Notes: a model not told the origin generated them from the letters alone. A stretch of 64,000 nt of DNA from Cloeon dipterum (GCF_949628265.1 NC_088789.1:34775883-34839882); one strand, 5' to 3'; shown: positions 1 through 10,240, numbered from the stretch's first letter. A program made the numbers and translations.

Positions 1-705
1 ATGATGTCAATCCCTTCAGATGTGGCCACGCCCTTACTCGAGCTGTCCAACTCTTGATCTTAAATTTAAATTAACTCAAAGATTATTAAAAGCAGTTATT
101 AAATCTGGTTAAATCTCCTTTCAAATTTAGAAATATCATCTATAGCATTCCTATATCGCGATACATTCTTGAGAAATGCATCAAACATATATTGACAGAG
201 AATTTAATAAAATATACTTGTCATGTCAACGTTGGGTTCCGTGAACGTTGGCGCAACATTGGCGTCATCAGAGCTTCCTGTCGAAGCGACTGTATTGTTC
301 AACGATGCTGGCAGGCTGGTGAGCTAGGGACATAAAATTTTTTGCTGACCATTTTTTGAAATGAAATATTTGAACTCACTTCGATATTTTCCCTAATTGT
401 CGTTTGGGGCCTCTTGGCGCTGGACTTCGGCAGACATCTTTTGATGCCACAGCACTTGATAATTGTCATCCTCCGCGAGGTTTTTGTCTTAGCAGCTTTT
501 AAATTTGTTACGTAACAATTTTTTTGAAGTACTGAAAACGTACCAGCAATTCCTTTAACACGTCTTAGCCTTTTCCCATTCTGTGAATAAGCATAGCGGA
601 AGAAGCATATGAATTTCTTCACGAGTTTAAACTTACGAGAAAGATAGCTTCTCCAAAAATGATCAGCAATGTGGAAAATACGACGCTCATGAATAGAAAA
701 TTCAT
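1..705 (-). CDS. LO-Z: 5' part of a CTLD-OBP gene, cut by the left window edge
   Basis: This is the first part of a fourth copy of the large lectin/OBP gene, read leftward. Exons are 705-637 (signal/anchor, starting M-N-F-L-F), 580-544, 495-380 (basic segment with KCCGIKRCLP), 323-218 and 58-1 (start of the Ser/Thr-rich exon). Lengths 69, 37, 116 and 106 and phases 0-1-0-1 match the homologous exons of LO-C, its closest relative. Nothing in the visible part is broken, but everything from the mucin-like exon onward, including all CTLDs and the OBP domain, lies outside the window. It is divergent from LO-A. LO-C mirrors it across the palindrome, so the outer end of the left arm lies at or beyond base 1. 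Confidence 0.75.
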
Positions 706-1353
706 ATTTTCCCAGTCGGCTCTGCAGCTGGACTGCGATGTACTGATGGAAAAATCACAACTCGTGATCGGCAGCTCACGTTTTTAATCATGAGAACAGA
801 TACATACGTACATCCTGTTTTCCTCGCTGCCGCTTGCGCTCTTTCCATGACGGCCGATGCGGCCTATATATTTTCTAGTTTATCGTTGATGAGATGAGGA
901 CTGCTTTTTGCTATATACAATGTTGTGCGCAATTTAAAGATTTTAAAATTAAAAAATTATCCTAAATGTTTTACCATCTGTTAATCATTAAATAGAATAT
1001 AATATAATTATTTTATTTTTTAGTTCCGGCATGATTATCACAGCAAAAAACAAAAATTTCACATAATTTATTGCAGGATTTGAAATTTTGCAATGGAAAC
1101 AACTATTTGATACTGTTCAATAAAAGGGATGACAAGATCCGATTGGTATTTTCACGGCTGCGCAGTTCTCTCATCAACGATTTTATCTCGAAAATTTAGG
1201 CCAGCGGCCATCATGGAAAAAGCACTCAAGCGGCAGCAAAACAGGATGCATGTTCGTTCACACCATTAAAACGTGTGACGGAGCTGCCGAAAAATGAAAA
1301 CGCGATTCACCATTAGTTCGACGCAGTCCAGCTGCGGAGTCGGCTCGGAAAAC
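706..1353. promoter_or_regulatory. Shared promoter region between divergent LO-Z and LO-A
   Basis: This 648-bp AT-rich gap separates the two start codons. Both ends hold the same core in opposite orientation: a CTCATCAACGAT motif, about 10 bp later GAAAAT followed by a TAGGCC-type motif, and then GGCC(G/A)TCATGGAAA. The left copy is at about 853-905 on the minus strand and the right copy at about 1171-1220 on the plus strand. The mirrored arrangement suggests the divergent pair arose by inverted duplication that included the promoter. The ATG at about 1213 that follows the right core runs into a stop after about 19 codons in LO-A, so I do not use it as the start. Confidence 0.5.
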
Positions 1354-4300
1354 ATGAATTTTCTCTTCATGAGCGTCGTATTCGCCTCATTACTGATCAT
1401 TTTCGGAGAAGCCATCTCCCTCGTGAGTTTTAAATTCACGAAGAAGATAATTTTATTCTTTTATTATTATGCTCATTCACAGAAAAGGAAAAAACATAAT
1501 TCAAGACGTGTTAAAGAAATTTCTGGTAGGCTCAAAAAAGGGTTTTCAGTATTGTATAAATAATGTTACGTAACAATTTCGGAAGCTGTTTATCATCCGA
1601 AATCATCGCGGAGGGTCGCAATTATCAAGTGCTGCGGCATCAAAAGATGTCTGCCGAAATCCAAGAAAGCCCGAACGACGTCGAGCAAAGTGAGTAAAAA
1701 TCATCCATTTATTTCGAAAAATCCGGCTGAAATATTGCTCTCCTAGCTTGGCAGCCTGCCAGCATCGTTGAACGAAACAGTCCTTTCGACAGGAAGCTCT
1801 GATGACGTCAATAGCGTTGCAACATCATTTACGGACCCAAGCGTTCACACGACGGGTATATTTTATTTTGCAAAATGTTCTGACAACGTTTGCTGCAGCT
1901 CTCAGCGTTATTTCCAAATATGAAACGAGTATTAACAGATATTTATATGACAAAAAATGCTTTGAATAATTTGATATATCATTTTAAACATATATCTCTA
2001 ACCAAATTTTAATAAAAAATTCGATCTTAATGATATAAATCGTAATATTTTGCTCACTTTCATTTAAAAAGTGATCGGTATCTTTAAAGATGAAGAGTTG
2101 GACAGCTCGAGTAAAGGTTCGGACACATCTGATGGGACTGAGTCAACTGACATCATAGAAATCCCTACAACCGAAAGAATTATCGTCTCGGCCGTCACAA
2201 AATCGCCCACCCCCGTTGTTGGATCAAATTTTCCACCAGTTTTTAAGAGCACTAGTGGCACATCTGCATCTGCCATTCCAACTTCGAAACAGACAACTGC
2301 AATATCTCCAACGGCGACTGATGCAGCCAAAACCGTGGTTCCAACAATCACTACGACCTCCAAAGCTCTACTAACAACTACGAGTACAACAACCACCACA
2401 ATGGCAGTAGGATAAAAAGCCGAAAAATCGACGCATATTATAGAAAACAATTGGTTTTTCAGCCCAAATCCTGTTCCATGATGTGCACAGACTTTGATCA
2501 ATTTCTTTTGGTATTTAAAAACCCTAAATATGACTTTAAGATCAAAATTTGTTAATTACGCAGGGAAAACCAACATCTAAGCCTTCATCGGGTAAAAGAT
2601 AGAACTTATAACTTAGCAAACTATATAAATAAAAATACATTTTAACTTTCAGCGGAGGGCTCAGTGCTAACCGCAACCTTGTGCAAGAAGAAATACTTCG
2701 TTTCTAGCGTTAATGTGAGATAAAACAAACTAAAAACTTTTAAAATCCACTAATCCCTTGAAGGTGGCGAGAAACGAAGCGGGATTGCGGTGCAAGGCGA
2801 TGGACATGTCGCTCTTGGCTGTCACTTCCCTCGAGGAACTGAATTGTCTTGCCAGTTTGAAAGAAGGTAAAATTCAACCGAATACTTTAATTTAAATCGA
2901 TTAAACTAAATACAGTTGTTGGTTCGTTCTGGACGGGTGGCTCGAATGTCGACGAGAAATGCGAATCTGGAAAAAAGTACGGGTGGTGTTCGACTGGCCA
3001 CAACATGTCCTCGGCGCTGGTGTCTTTGTCCAACTTCTGGATGCCATCAGACGTCCCTCCTTCCAATCTCGAAAGCTGTCTGGCTGTTTTGATTTCATCC
3101 CCTGAGAAGAAGGGGATGGAGCATAGGAATTGCGACGATCTTCTGCCCTACATCTGCCAGTTCGCAGTGAACTGTCCTAAGACGTGCACCAAAAACGTAA
3201 TCTTCTTTAATTATTTAAATGATTATTTACACTTTTGTAAATAATAATGCTTTCAGAAATCCTTGTTTGACACGGCTGGCAACTTGATGAGTAAAAGAAA
3301 ACTTTGATAAGTTACTCCATCAATAATTTTTAATTCTATAAGACAAAACATCGTACGGAATTTGGATTGATATAGGAAAATACACGTATCTCTTGGGAAA
3401 CAAACCAGTAATTATTATTAATAAGATGAAACAAAATTAAAAATCTTTTGGAAAAAGATGAGTTGGGAGGCGAGCTGGCGTCAGTGTTGTGCTTTGGGAA
3501 TGCGGACTCTCAAAATTGACGATGCTGAGGAGCAAGCGGGCCTTACAAATATGACAGTCGTTTTTAAAGGTAAACTCTTTTGATCTTAAAATAATCATCG
3601 CGATAAATACTATTATAATCTTGCATTAATGATTAATAATATTATGAATTCAGACGAATGGAAAGCAAATTTTAACTACTGGACCAGCGGCACGTGGAAA
3701 GGGGCTCCAGTGGGCGAGTGGTCGTGGTGCGAGCCCAACGGGCCCACCATCCTCGTCCCGGGTCTAGCGTGGGAAAGCGGCCAACCTGACAACAAGAACG
3801 GAACCGAAAGCTGCATCCACTTCCGCTTTGTTTTAAACTCGACGGGTACTATCCTGACAGACCGGAATTGCGCAAGCAAATACATCTACGCCTGCAAGGT
3901 ACATAGTTTGAACTTGCACATCAAATTAGAATGGAAAAACTGATCTATTCGATTTTTATTAATTTATGAAAATTATGTAGATGCCGATTTTAACGACTCC
4001 AAAACCGTGTGTTGCGTTGTGCCCGAAAAAGCCGTGTCAGCGAAACGTAAAAATACAAACTTAAAATTATAATGCAAAAAATTAAAACAATAAACACCGC
4101 AATCAGCTCACCCTGTTTGGCCCTGAAAATCAACTCCTCAGTATGATATATATATACCCTTTTACTTATCAAGATGAAGTCATTTAAATTAATATTTTCC
4201 AGATTACCCTTTTTACGGTGATTGGTTTACCGGATGCGGACGCAATTTCTTGTTCTACAATATAACTAGAGTATAGATTTAACTAAAATAAATAAAATAA

Positions 4301-6229
4301 ACACAACATAAATATGCAGTTGGACTGGGGCAGTGCCTGGGACCTTTGCTGCAGTTTGGGTTTGACCCTGACCTCCTTGGAGTCCAAAGATAAAACAAAA
4401 TGCTTTTCTAAACTTGTCACGAGTAAGATTTTTCTTGCTTTTATTTTAAAAAACCAATTAAAAAACGATCAATATAGGATACGCCCGGTTCACTGTAGGC
4501 GACTATTGGCTCTCTGGAACCGACCTAGGTTGCGATTCAAACTTTCGGTGGTGCTCTCTGGGCCGCGATTTCGTCGACCCTGAGCTCAGGTGGAAGCAGG
4601 GACACCCGAAAGCAGGACTGGACTGCGTTTACGTCGAGGCAAGAAACGGATCGGTGGTGTTGGCCACCGCGAATTGCGATGAGCAGAAGTGGTCCGTATG
4701 TGAAGTGCGCAAAAAGGGCACCAGCCAGGTTGCTTTGCAGAACGAATGCCTGGAAACCTGGCAAATCACTAATGGTATAATTAATTTGTAAATTTATTGA
4801 AGGTTTTTTGTATTTTTATTTAGCTCAACTTGCCTTGCTTACTAACGCCGCCGCATTTCTTACTGCGAACATCTCTCTCGAACTGAAGGTTATTCACTAA
4901 TTTTTGAATTTTGAATTTTAAAGGTGAATTTTTAATATTTCAGTGCTTTTTGAAATGCATTGGATTCAACTTTGGATTGGTAAGTTAACATAATTTAAAG
5001 CCATAAAAATAGTTGGCGCATTTTAAAGAAATTTTAAAACCATAGCTAATCACAGGTGCGGATGATTTATTGATTTTTAAATCTTAGTTTGGTGTTGGAG
5101 AATTGAATTCCATCTCAATGTTGCGTCAAGTGGAGCTCGTGTCCATGGAGGAGCCTGAGAAAATGGAGAAGGGATTTGTTGCATTCGACGAGTGCAGTGG
5201 CAAAAGTTGACTTTTTTCAAAACCAAACAAATTTTGTTATTAAATATTTAAAGATGCGGACGATGAGTGCGTGACTGCGTACGAAACTTACAAATGCGGC
5301 CTGGAGAAGACTCCAGACCTGGTTGCGAACATAATTACGAATAACCTTGGCAGCGGTCCTGTGGTCAGGATTTAATTAATTTAACGCAATAAAACTAAAA
5401 AATAAACACGTAGATGTACCCTCCAACTCCGTGCATTCCGATTCGCAGGACTTGTTGGCTCTCAAGTAATTTACCTTGCGTTAGAAATGTAAACTACTAT
5501 TTCCTGAGATTAAAATCATAATATTAAATTCGCATAAAATTTCCGCAGCAAGCAGCTATCGATTTACTGAACAGCCAAGGCAATGGTGAGTAGACCTGAC
5601 GATTTATTAATTTATCTGGATACAAAGTATTTCAATTGATTTTGTAAGATGACATGGGGGTCAAGAAAACCGTTGCAGACAAGATTTATTACCATGGAAA
5701 TTACGACGTGACTAAAGGAGACGCCGTAAGATAGTTTGCGATGAAATTTTGTATTTATTATGAAAATTTTGCAGAGCCCTGTGACGGCATTCCAACGTTG
5801 CTGTGAACTCGGCATGAGGCTTTACGAACCTCAGACTGCAGCAGATTATATTAACGCTAGGGACAACATAGTCGGTAAACATCAAGAAAATATAGCGACA
5901 GTTTCAGATTATTCCCTTTTAATTCTTCTGTTCGATGGTTTTCAGGGAATTTCGGCCCACCCCTGCTGATACTTGGAGAGACGGAGTTCATCAACAGGAC
6001 GCACGAGGTGTGGTGTCGCAGCCGCACCCTGCTCACCGACGACATGCTCAGCCCTGATCCGGCCCGCAGGTATCCCTGCGCCGAGTCGATGCCCAGCGTG
6101 GTCGGACCTGACGGAACGGTCTATATGCATGCTAGAATGGACCTTGACGTTCACGACTACTTCATCAATCCGCAAAAGTATCCGACTAAGGATTATCAGT
6201 TTCAGAGCTTTATTTGTGAGCCACTGTAA
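1354..6229 (+). CDS. LO-A: secreted or membrane-anchored CTLD x3 - OBP - CTLD chimeric protein
   Basis: Twenty-eight exons: 1354-1422, 1483-1525, 1586-1689, 1747-1855, 2072-2406, 2463-2510, 2564-2591, 2653-2714, 2764-2866, 2916-3196, 3257-3290, 3343-3407, 3458-3569, 3654-3898, 3981-4046, 4107-4140, 4203-4270, 4320-4422, 4478-4774, 4824-4888, 4944-4979, 5088-5205, 5254-5363, 5414-5488, 5549-5585, 5649-5725, 5775-5874, 5946-6229. They sum to 3108 nt in frame (1035 aa). Layout: hydrophobic start 1-23, basic 24-72, Ser/Thr/Pro-rich 73-220, CTLD1 ~246-385, CTLD2 ~405-546 with a QPD sugar-binding motif, CTLD3 ~580-715, OBP ~727-823, Cys linker, CTLD4 ~885-1035. Short linkers C-P-K-x-C separate the first domains. 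The OBP part has CFLKC and a C-x8-C pair. An upstream in-frame ATG at 1294 would add 20 residues. The ligand is unknown. Confidence 0.85.
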
Positions 6230-6416
6230 AAATATCAGAGTGAAATTTGCACTACCAATTCAGGTTGTTTTGCACTCTTTAAAATACTGAATAATTAGAT
6301 TTTATCTGAGTATTTTTAAAGAAATGTTTTAATTAAAAATAAATTAAAATCCATATATTCAAAGTGTGCAGTGTAAAAATCTTTATTTCAATTTTCACAC
6401 AAAATTGGAGTCTGGC
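6230..6416. other. Tail-to-tail intergenic gap of LO-A and L1
   Basis: This AT-rich gap is shared by two convergent genes. An AATAAA-type signal for LO-A lies near 6340-6350. The reverse-strand AATAAAGATT of L1 lies near 6378-6388. The mirror copy is 13086-13261. Confidence 0.5.
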
Positions 6417-7167
6417 TTAGCATCCGTCGTTGGCCTGGCAGACGGCAAAATTGGTGCCCCTGCAACCTTCGTCCCACAGGTGTTTGGCGTAAAACGTGGA
6501 AAAGACCACGCAAGTCTTCTTGCCTGGGCCGAAAGAGTTGGGCTGATTCTCCTCCTTGAACCAGAGCGAGCTGTTGAGGGGCAGCTCCTGTCCGTTGCCC
6601 CACCGGAACTGTCCGGGCTCCCGTCCTACGTCGGACGCGTCCACCCACCACGCAACTAAAATAATAAAATTAAAATTCCAAAATCAGTAAGTCGAGTTTT
6701 TAAATAAATAAATTTTTTCATTAAAATCAAAGGGATTCTCACCTCCAGAGATGTTTAAGGCTTTGGCGTGCACCACGTCCAGCTCCTCACGCGTGTCCAG
6801 GATTGGAAGACGCATGTTGTTTCTCTTGCAAAAACGCTTTGCGTCCTCATGGTCCACCTGAAGACAAAATTATGAAGAAACGCGGCTTTTTCAAAAGATT
6901 ATACACCTACCCATTTCTTATGGAAGTAATATTTCTTGCCGTTCGAGAGCAAATGCGTTTCGATGCCTAAAAATAGGTTATTTTTTAAAACTTAAATAAA
7001 GATAATTAAATATACTTGACGGCGGGCATTGCGGCTGGGCAGTAGTAGTCTAGAAAAAAGTCAGAAATTAATAAATGAGTTAAATAATTTAGACTTCTTA
7101 CATCCTCGGCTGGAGCGGCGAGGGCAGCAGAAATTCCAACGAGCAAAATGAGGTAAAGAGATTGCAT
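6417..7167 (-). CDS. L1: small secreted single-domain C-type lectin
   Basis: Five exons: 7167-7102 (signal peptide M-Q-S-L-Y-L-I-L-L-V-G...AAPAED), 7049-7016 (short linker ending QCPPS), 6966-6911 (IETHLLSNGKKYYFHKKW), 6857-6743 (first half of the fold with FCKRNN) and 6655-6417 (WWVDASD, then QPN, and the C-terminal cysteines). The total is 510 nt, 169 aa. The sugar-site triplet is QPN, between the textbook EPN (mannose) and QPD (galactose) forms. The second site reads LWDEGC instead of W-N-D, so calcium/sugar binding is plausible but unproven. The last residue is a cysteine that may pair with the one in QCPPS. L4 is its mirror partner, and the last 75 residues of the two are identical. Confidence 0.85.
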
Positions 7168-7233
7168 TTCGTCTGAGTGAGAGGTCCTTTTTCTGTGCGT
7201 TCGCAGCTGGCCACAGAGTGATGAAGGAGCAGC

Positions 7234-7262
7234 ACTCGCGACTTTTTATATCCGATCGAGAG
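7234..7262 (-). promoter_or_regulatory. TATA-box core promoter of L1
   Basis: On the minus strand CGATCGGATATAAAAAG lies about 75-90 nt before the L1 ATG. The same 17-mer or a close variant precedes L2, L3, L4, L5 and L7 at a similar distance. A GGTCTCGTCGCACTC-type block sits directly upstream of it in most copies. Confidence 0.65.
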
Positions 7263-7828
7263 TGCGACGAGACCGAAAGTCACCTTGGTCTGATGATCTC
7301 TGGCCCAAAAACAAACCTTGTCCCTCTTTGAAACTCCAAAAATACCAACAAAATTCGGCATAGATTTAATAATCAAAGTACGTGAGGTCAAAGTTTCCGG
7401 CCTTAAAGATATAAATCGCATCCGTGACCCATTCTGGCCAGGGTCAGTAGAGGTCACTGAAATAGGATTTATAAAATGCGTATCTAGATCTAGAGTTCAT
7501 TATTGATATGATGTTTTTTTATTTAGATCCTCACTAGCTATTTTTTCTGTATGAAAAGGGGAAAACGGGACAGCTTCTGGAGTCGCTATGAAGACGGAGT
7601 GCGAAGAAATCTGGTTAAAACTATGAGCGACAATTTCCCAAGTGCAATAATTTTATTTCAGCATCATCAGCGCACGTTCGCATCGAGAAAATAGAAAATC
7701 GTGTGACCTAGTTTCTGTTAATTTTAATTGCGACCCGCCTGAGTACCAGGTTTCTATTCCAAATATATTCAAAGTTTAATTATTGTAAAAATCTTTATTT
7801 AAATTTTTACACAAGGATTGAGAGTGGT
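7263..7828. other. L1/L2 intergenic region
   Basis: No gene is visible. It holds the upstream region of L1 (including a GGGCCAGAGATCATCAGACC-like block conserved before other small lectins) and the 3' flank of L2, with a reverse-strand AATAAAGATT near 7790. The mirror image is 11659-12240. Confidence 0.5.
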
Positions 7829-8637
7829 TTAGCACCCAGCGTTGGCCTGGCAGACGACATATTTAGAATCCCCGCAACTTTTGTCCCAAAGCAAATCTCC
7901 GTACCACGTGGATAAGACCACGCAAGTCTTCTTGCCTGGGCCGAAAGAGTTGGGCTGATTCTCCTGCTTGAACCAGAGTGAACTGTTGAGTGGCAGCTCC
8001 TGTCCGTTGCCCCACTTATACTGTCCAGGCTCCTGTCCTACGTCGGACGCGTCCACCCACCACGCAACTAAAAGGATTAAATAAAAATGTTCTTAGCGGA
8101 CAGAGAAATTGCGTTTTGTATCATAGAAAAGTATAAAAACAAACATTTTTCACTAGCGATAAGCGCCTCCGTAGCGACTCCAAGGTCAAGATTATCTCAC
8201 CTCCAGCGATGTCTCCGGCCTTTGCGCGCACCACGTCCAGATCCTCACGCGTGTCGAGGATTGGAACACGGCCGTGATTTCTCTTGCAAAAACTCTTTGC
8301 GCCGTCAAAGTCCAACTGCAGGAAAAATTATAAATACGTGCAGCTCTTTAAAAAAAAATTAGCACACCTACCCACTTCTCATGGAAGAAGTATTTCTTGC
8401 CGTTCGAGAGCAAATGCGTTTCGATGCCTACAAATTAGGATATTAAAAAAATAAATGAAGAAATAAGTTAAAATTTACTTGATGGTGGGCATTTCGGCTT
8501 GGCAGTAGTCTAGAAAAAATTCAGAAATTGATAAATAAAAAGTTAAAGAATTTAGAGCTTCTTACCTCCTCGGCAGGAGCGGCGAGCACAGCAGAAATTC
8601 CAACGAGCAGAAAGAGGTAGAGGGTAAGAGATTGCAT
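7829..8637 (-). CDS. L2: small secreted single-domain C-type lectin
   Basis: Five exons: 8637-8566 (signal peptide M-Q-S-L-T-L-Y-L-F-L-L-V-G...), 8509-8479 (TTAKPKCPPS), 8427-8372, 8315-8201 (FCKRNHGRVPILDTRED) and 8067-7829. The total is 513 nt, 170 aa. It has the WWVDASD core, the ENQPNSF sugar-site loop and LLWDKSC at the second calcium site. It ends A-N-A-G-C, where the other small lectins have A-N-D-G-C or A-D-Q-G-C. It is the inner left-arm partner of L3 across the palindrome. Exon lengths after the signal exon (31, 56, 115, 239) and phases equal those of each CTLD cassette in the LO genes. Confidence 0.85.
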
Positions 8638-8689
8638 TTCGTCCTTTCTGTGCGTTCAGCTGGCCACAGAGTGATGAGCGAGCAGCGCT

Positions 8690-8714
8690 TTCCGACTTTT
8701 ATATCCGATCGAGA
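8690..8714 (-). promoter_or_regulatory. TATA-box core promoter of L2
   Basis: Minus strand GATCGGATATAAAAGTCGG lies about 60-75 nt upstream of the L2 ATG. It has one A fewer in the TATA run than L1 or L3. The conserved GTCTCGTCACACTC-like block precedes it. Confidence 0.6.
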
Positions 8715-9338
8715 GTGTGACGAGACCGAGAATCACCTCGGTCTGATGAACTCTGGCCCAAATACAATCCTAGCGTCCCATTGAAGCTCCAAAAATATCA
8801 ACAAAAGTCGTCATAATTTCATTAATCAAATGCGTGAGGTCAAGGATTCCGACCTCAAAGAGATAATTCATATCCGTGATCCCGTCAGACCATTGACCGA
8901 GTATAGGCTTGCTTACGTCACTGTGAAATAGAGATTTCTAAAATGCACATTGTTCAGTGCTTTTATTTAAGTCCAGCGCGCATTTATTACGAAAGTTGAG
9001 GGAGAAATGGGAACCAATGGCGGGACAAAATGGTGGCCAAATGTATCGTCACGAGAAGGGAAAATTTATATTTATTCGCTCCTATATATTCCTGATAAAT
9101 AAATATCCACCTGAACGCTCGCAGCCGCCGCCGGTTTTTTATTTATCGGTCAATTAATTGCGGCTCAATATGGTCATTCTCAGGGACGTAATTGTTAAAT
9201 ATACGTACTTCTTGATTTGTTTTGAACTGGTTAATTTAATAAATGATTTTTCCCTTAAACTAATTTAATCTTTTTATTGAGATGAAAGGATATATACATA
9301 TATCAAACATAGTGAAACATACAAAATACAAATAAATG
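8715..9338. other. Inner non-coding end of the left palindrome arm
   Basis: No gene is visible. It has the distal upstream block of L2 (a GCTTTTATTTAA motif also found upstream of L3 and L5) followed by AT-rich DNA with a TATATACATATATC run near 9290. The last ~280 bp are repeated in inverse orientation at 10136-10400. Confidence 0.5.
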
Positions 9339-10135
9339 GATGTACAAGCCAGATCACCTGAACCTGAATGGAAGGTTGCAGGTCGCTAGTTGATGGAAGC
9401 GCCGCTCCCAGGTAGAAAAATGCATTAATAATGGCGATTAAATTTGAATAAACAGTCGTTTCATTTATATTGGAAACCAGAAAACCCCTTTTATTTTTTT
9501 AATTTTATTTCGTTTATTTTATTGAAATTCTTTTTATAAAATATGTTTTTTGTTTCTCTCTTCTGTTGGCGACAGTTACGCAAACTTGCGGTTGCCTTTC
9601 ATTTTTCAAAACAAAAATAGAAATGAAAACACATTTTGATTCTGCGTACACGGGAACCATGAAATGGCAAGAATGTTCAAATGCAATGATTGTGATCACA
9701 AAGCAATGCAAAAATCTAGTTTGGAAAAGCACATAGCTTGCAATAAGCACTTGCCAAAATTCATTGCGTGCGAATTGTGTAGAAAAATGTACCCGATTGA
9801 ATGCAGTCTAAGAGGAGACATGTTTATCAAGTCCACAATTTCAAGGTTTGTGCGAATTGCAAATTTGATGTCTGCTGGGTCTGCTCTATCAATGGTATGA
9901 AAAGTTTTCACCTGAATTTTAAAAAGTGCCGCCACTGCAAGAGCGAATTCCAATGTCGTGGTTTATACAAATTGCACTTGAATTCATGCATTAAGAGTAA
10001 ATTTAAATGTGAACAAGTGCTCGAAATCATACAATTTTAAACATAACCTTAGCCGTCACATGAGAACAAAACACAAACGCTAAGATGTACAGGATCGACT
10101 GAAGAACTCAATTTGAATTGCAAATGCTTGAACAA
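9339..10135. other. Palindrome spacer
   Basis: This ~797-bp stretch is the only part of 1-19.7 kb without a mirror copy. Its right half is filled by a decayed zinc-finger coding sequence. The left ~320 bp are AT-rich without a recognisable feature. Confidence 0.7.
9664..10083 (+). pseudogene. C2H2 zinc-finger pseudogene in the palindrome spacer
   Basis: Frame 1 from 9664 starts with a clear C2H2 finger (FKCNDCDHKAMQKSS... with paired histidines) and runs to about 9815. A one-base shift then gives RRHVYQVH and several C-x2-C pairs (CANCKFD, CRHCKSEFQC) to about 10018. A second shift near 10016-10020 gives KCSKSYNFKHNLSRHM and ends at a stop, 10081-10083. So at least two frameshifts break a protein with several C2H2-like fingers. 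The final finger is typical of insect BTB/zinc-finger transcription factor C-termini. It has no introns, so a retro-copied or single-exon fragment is possible. Without a start region I cannot name the parent gene. Function is unlikely. Confidence 0.65.
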
Positions 10136-10240
10136 CCATTTATTTGTATTTTGTATGTTTCACTATGTTTGATATATATATGTATATATATATCCTTTCA
10201 TCTCAATAAAAAGATTAAATTAGTTTAAGGGAAAAATCAC

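Larger units (their letters stand above)
1..9338. repeat. Left arm of a giant inverted repeat (palindrome)
   Basis: Reading this arm in reverse complement gives the same order of genes and intergenic DNA as 10136 to about 19720: L2 mirrors L3, L1 mirrors L4, LO-A mirrors LO-B, LO-Z mirrors LO-C. The match includes introns, flanks and non-genic DNA such as the AT-rich stretch at 9240-9338 against 10136-10240. The innermost matched bases are near 9338 and 10136. The arms differ by small indels. The left end is the window edge, so the arm may continue outside. Confidence 0.85.

Noticed and set aside
4740..5363. A separate, independent OBP gene between CTLD3 and CTLD4
   Set aside because: The first OBP cysteine lies in the same exon as the CTLD3 C-terminus, with no in-frame stop, no signal peptide, no TATA box and no polyadenylation signal in between, and the arrangement is identical in three copies.
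9664..9900. Intact zinc-finger gene
   Set aside because: The finger continues only after changing frame twice and no splice sites fit the shifts, so I call it a pseudogene.
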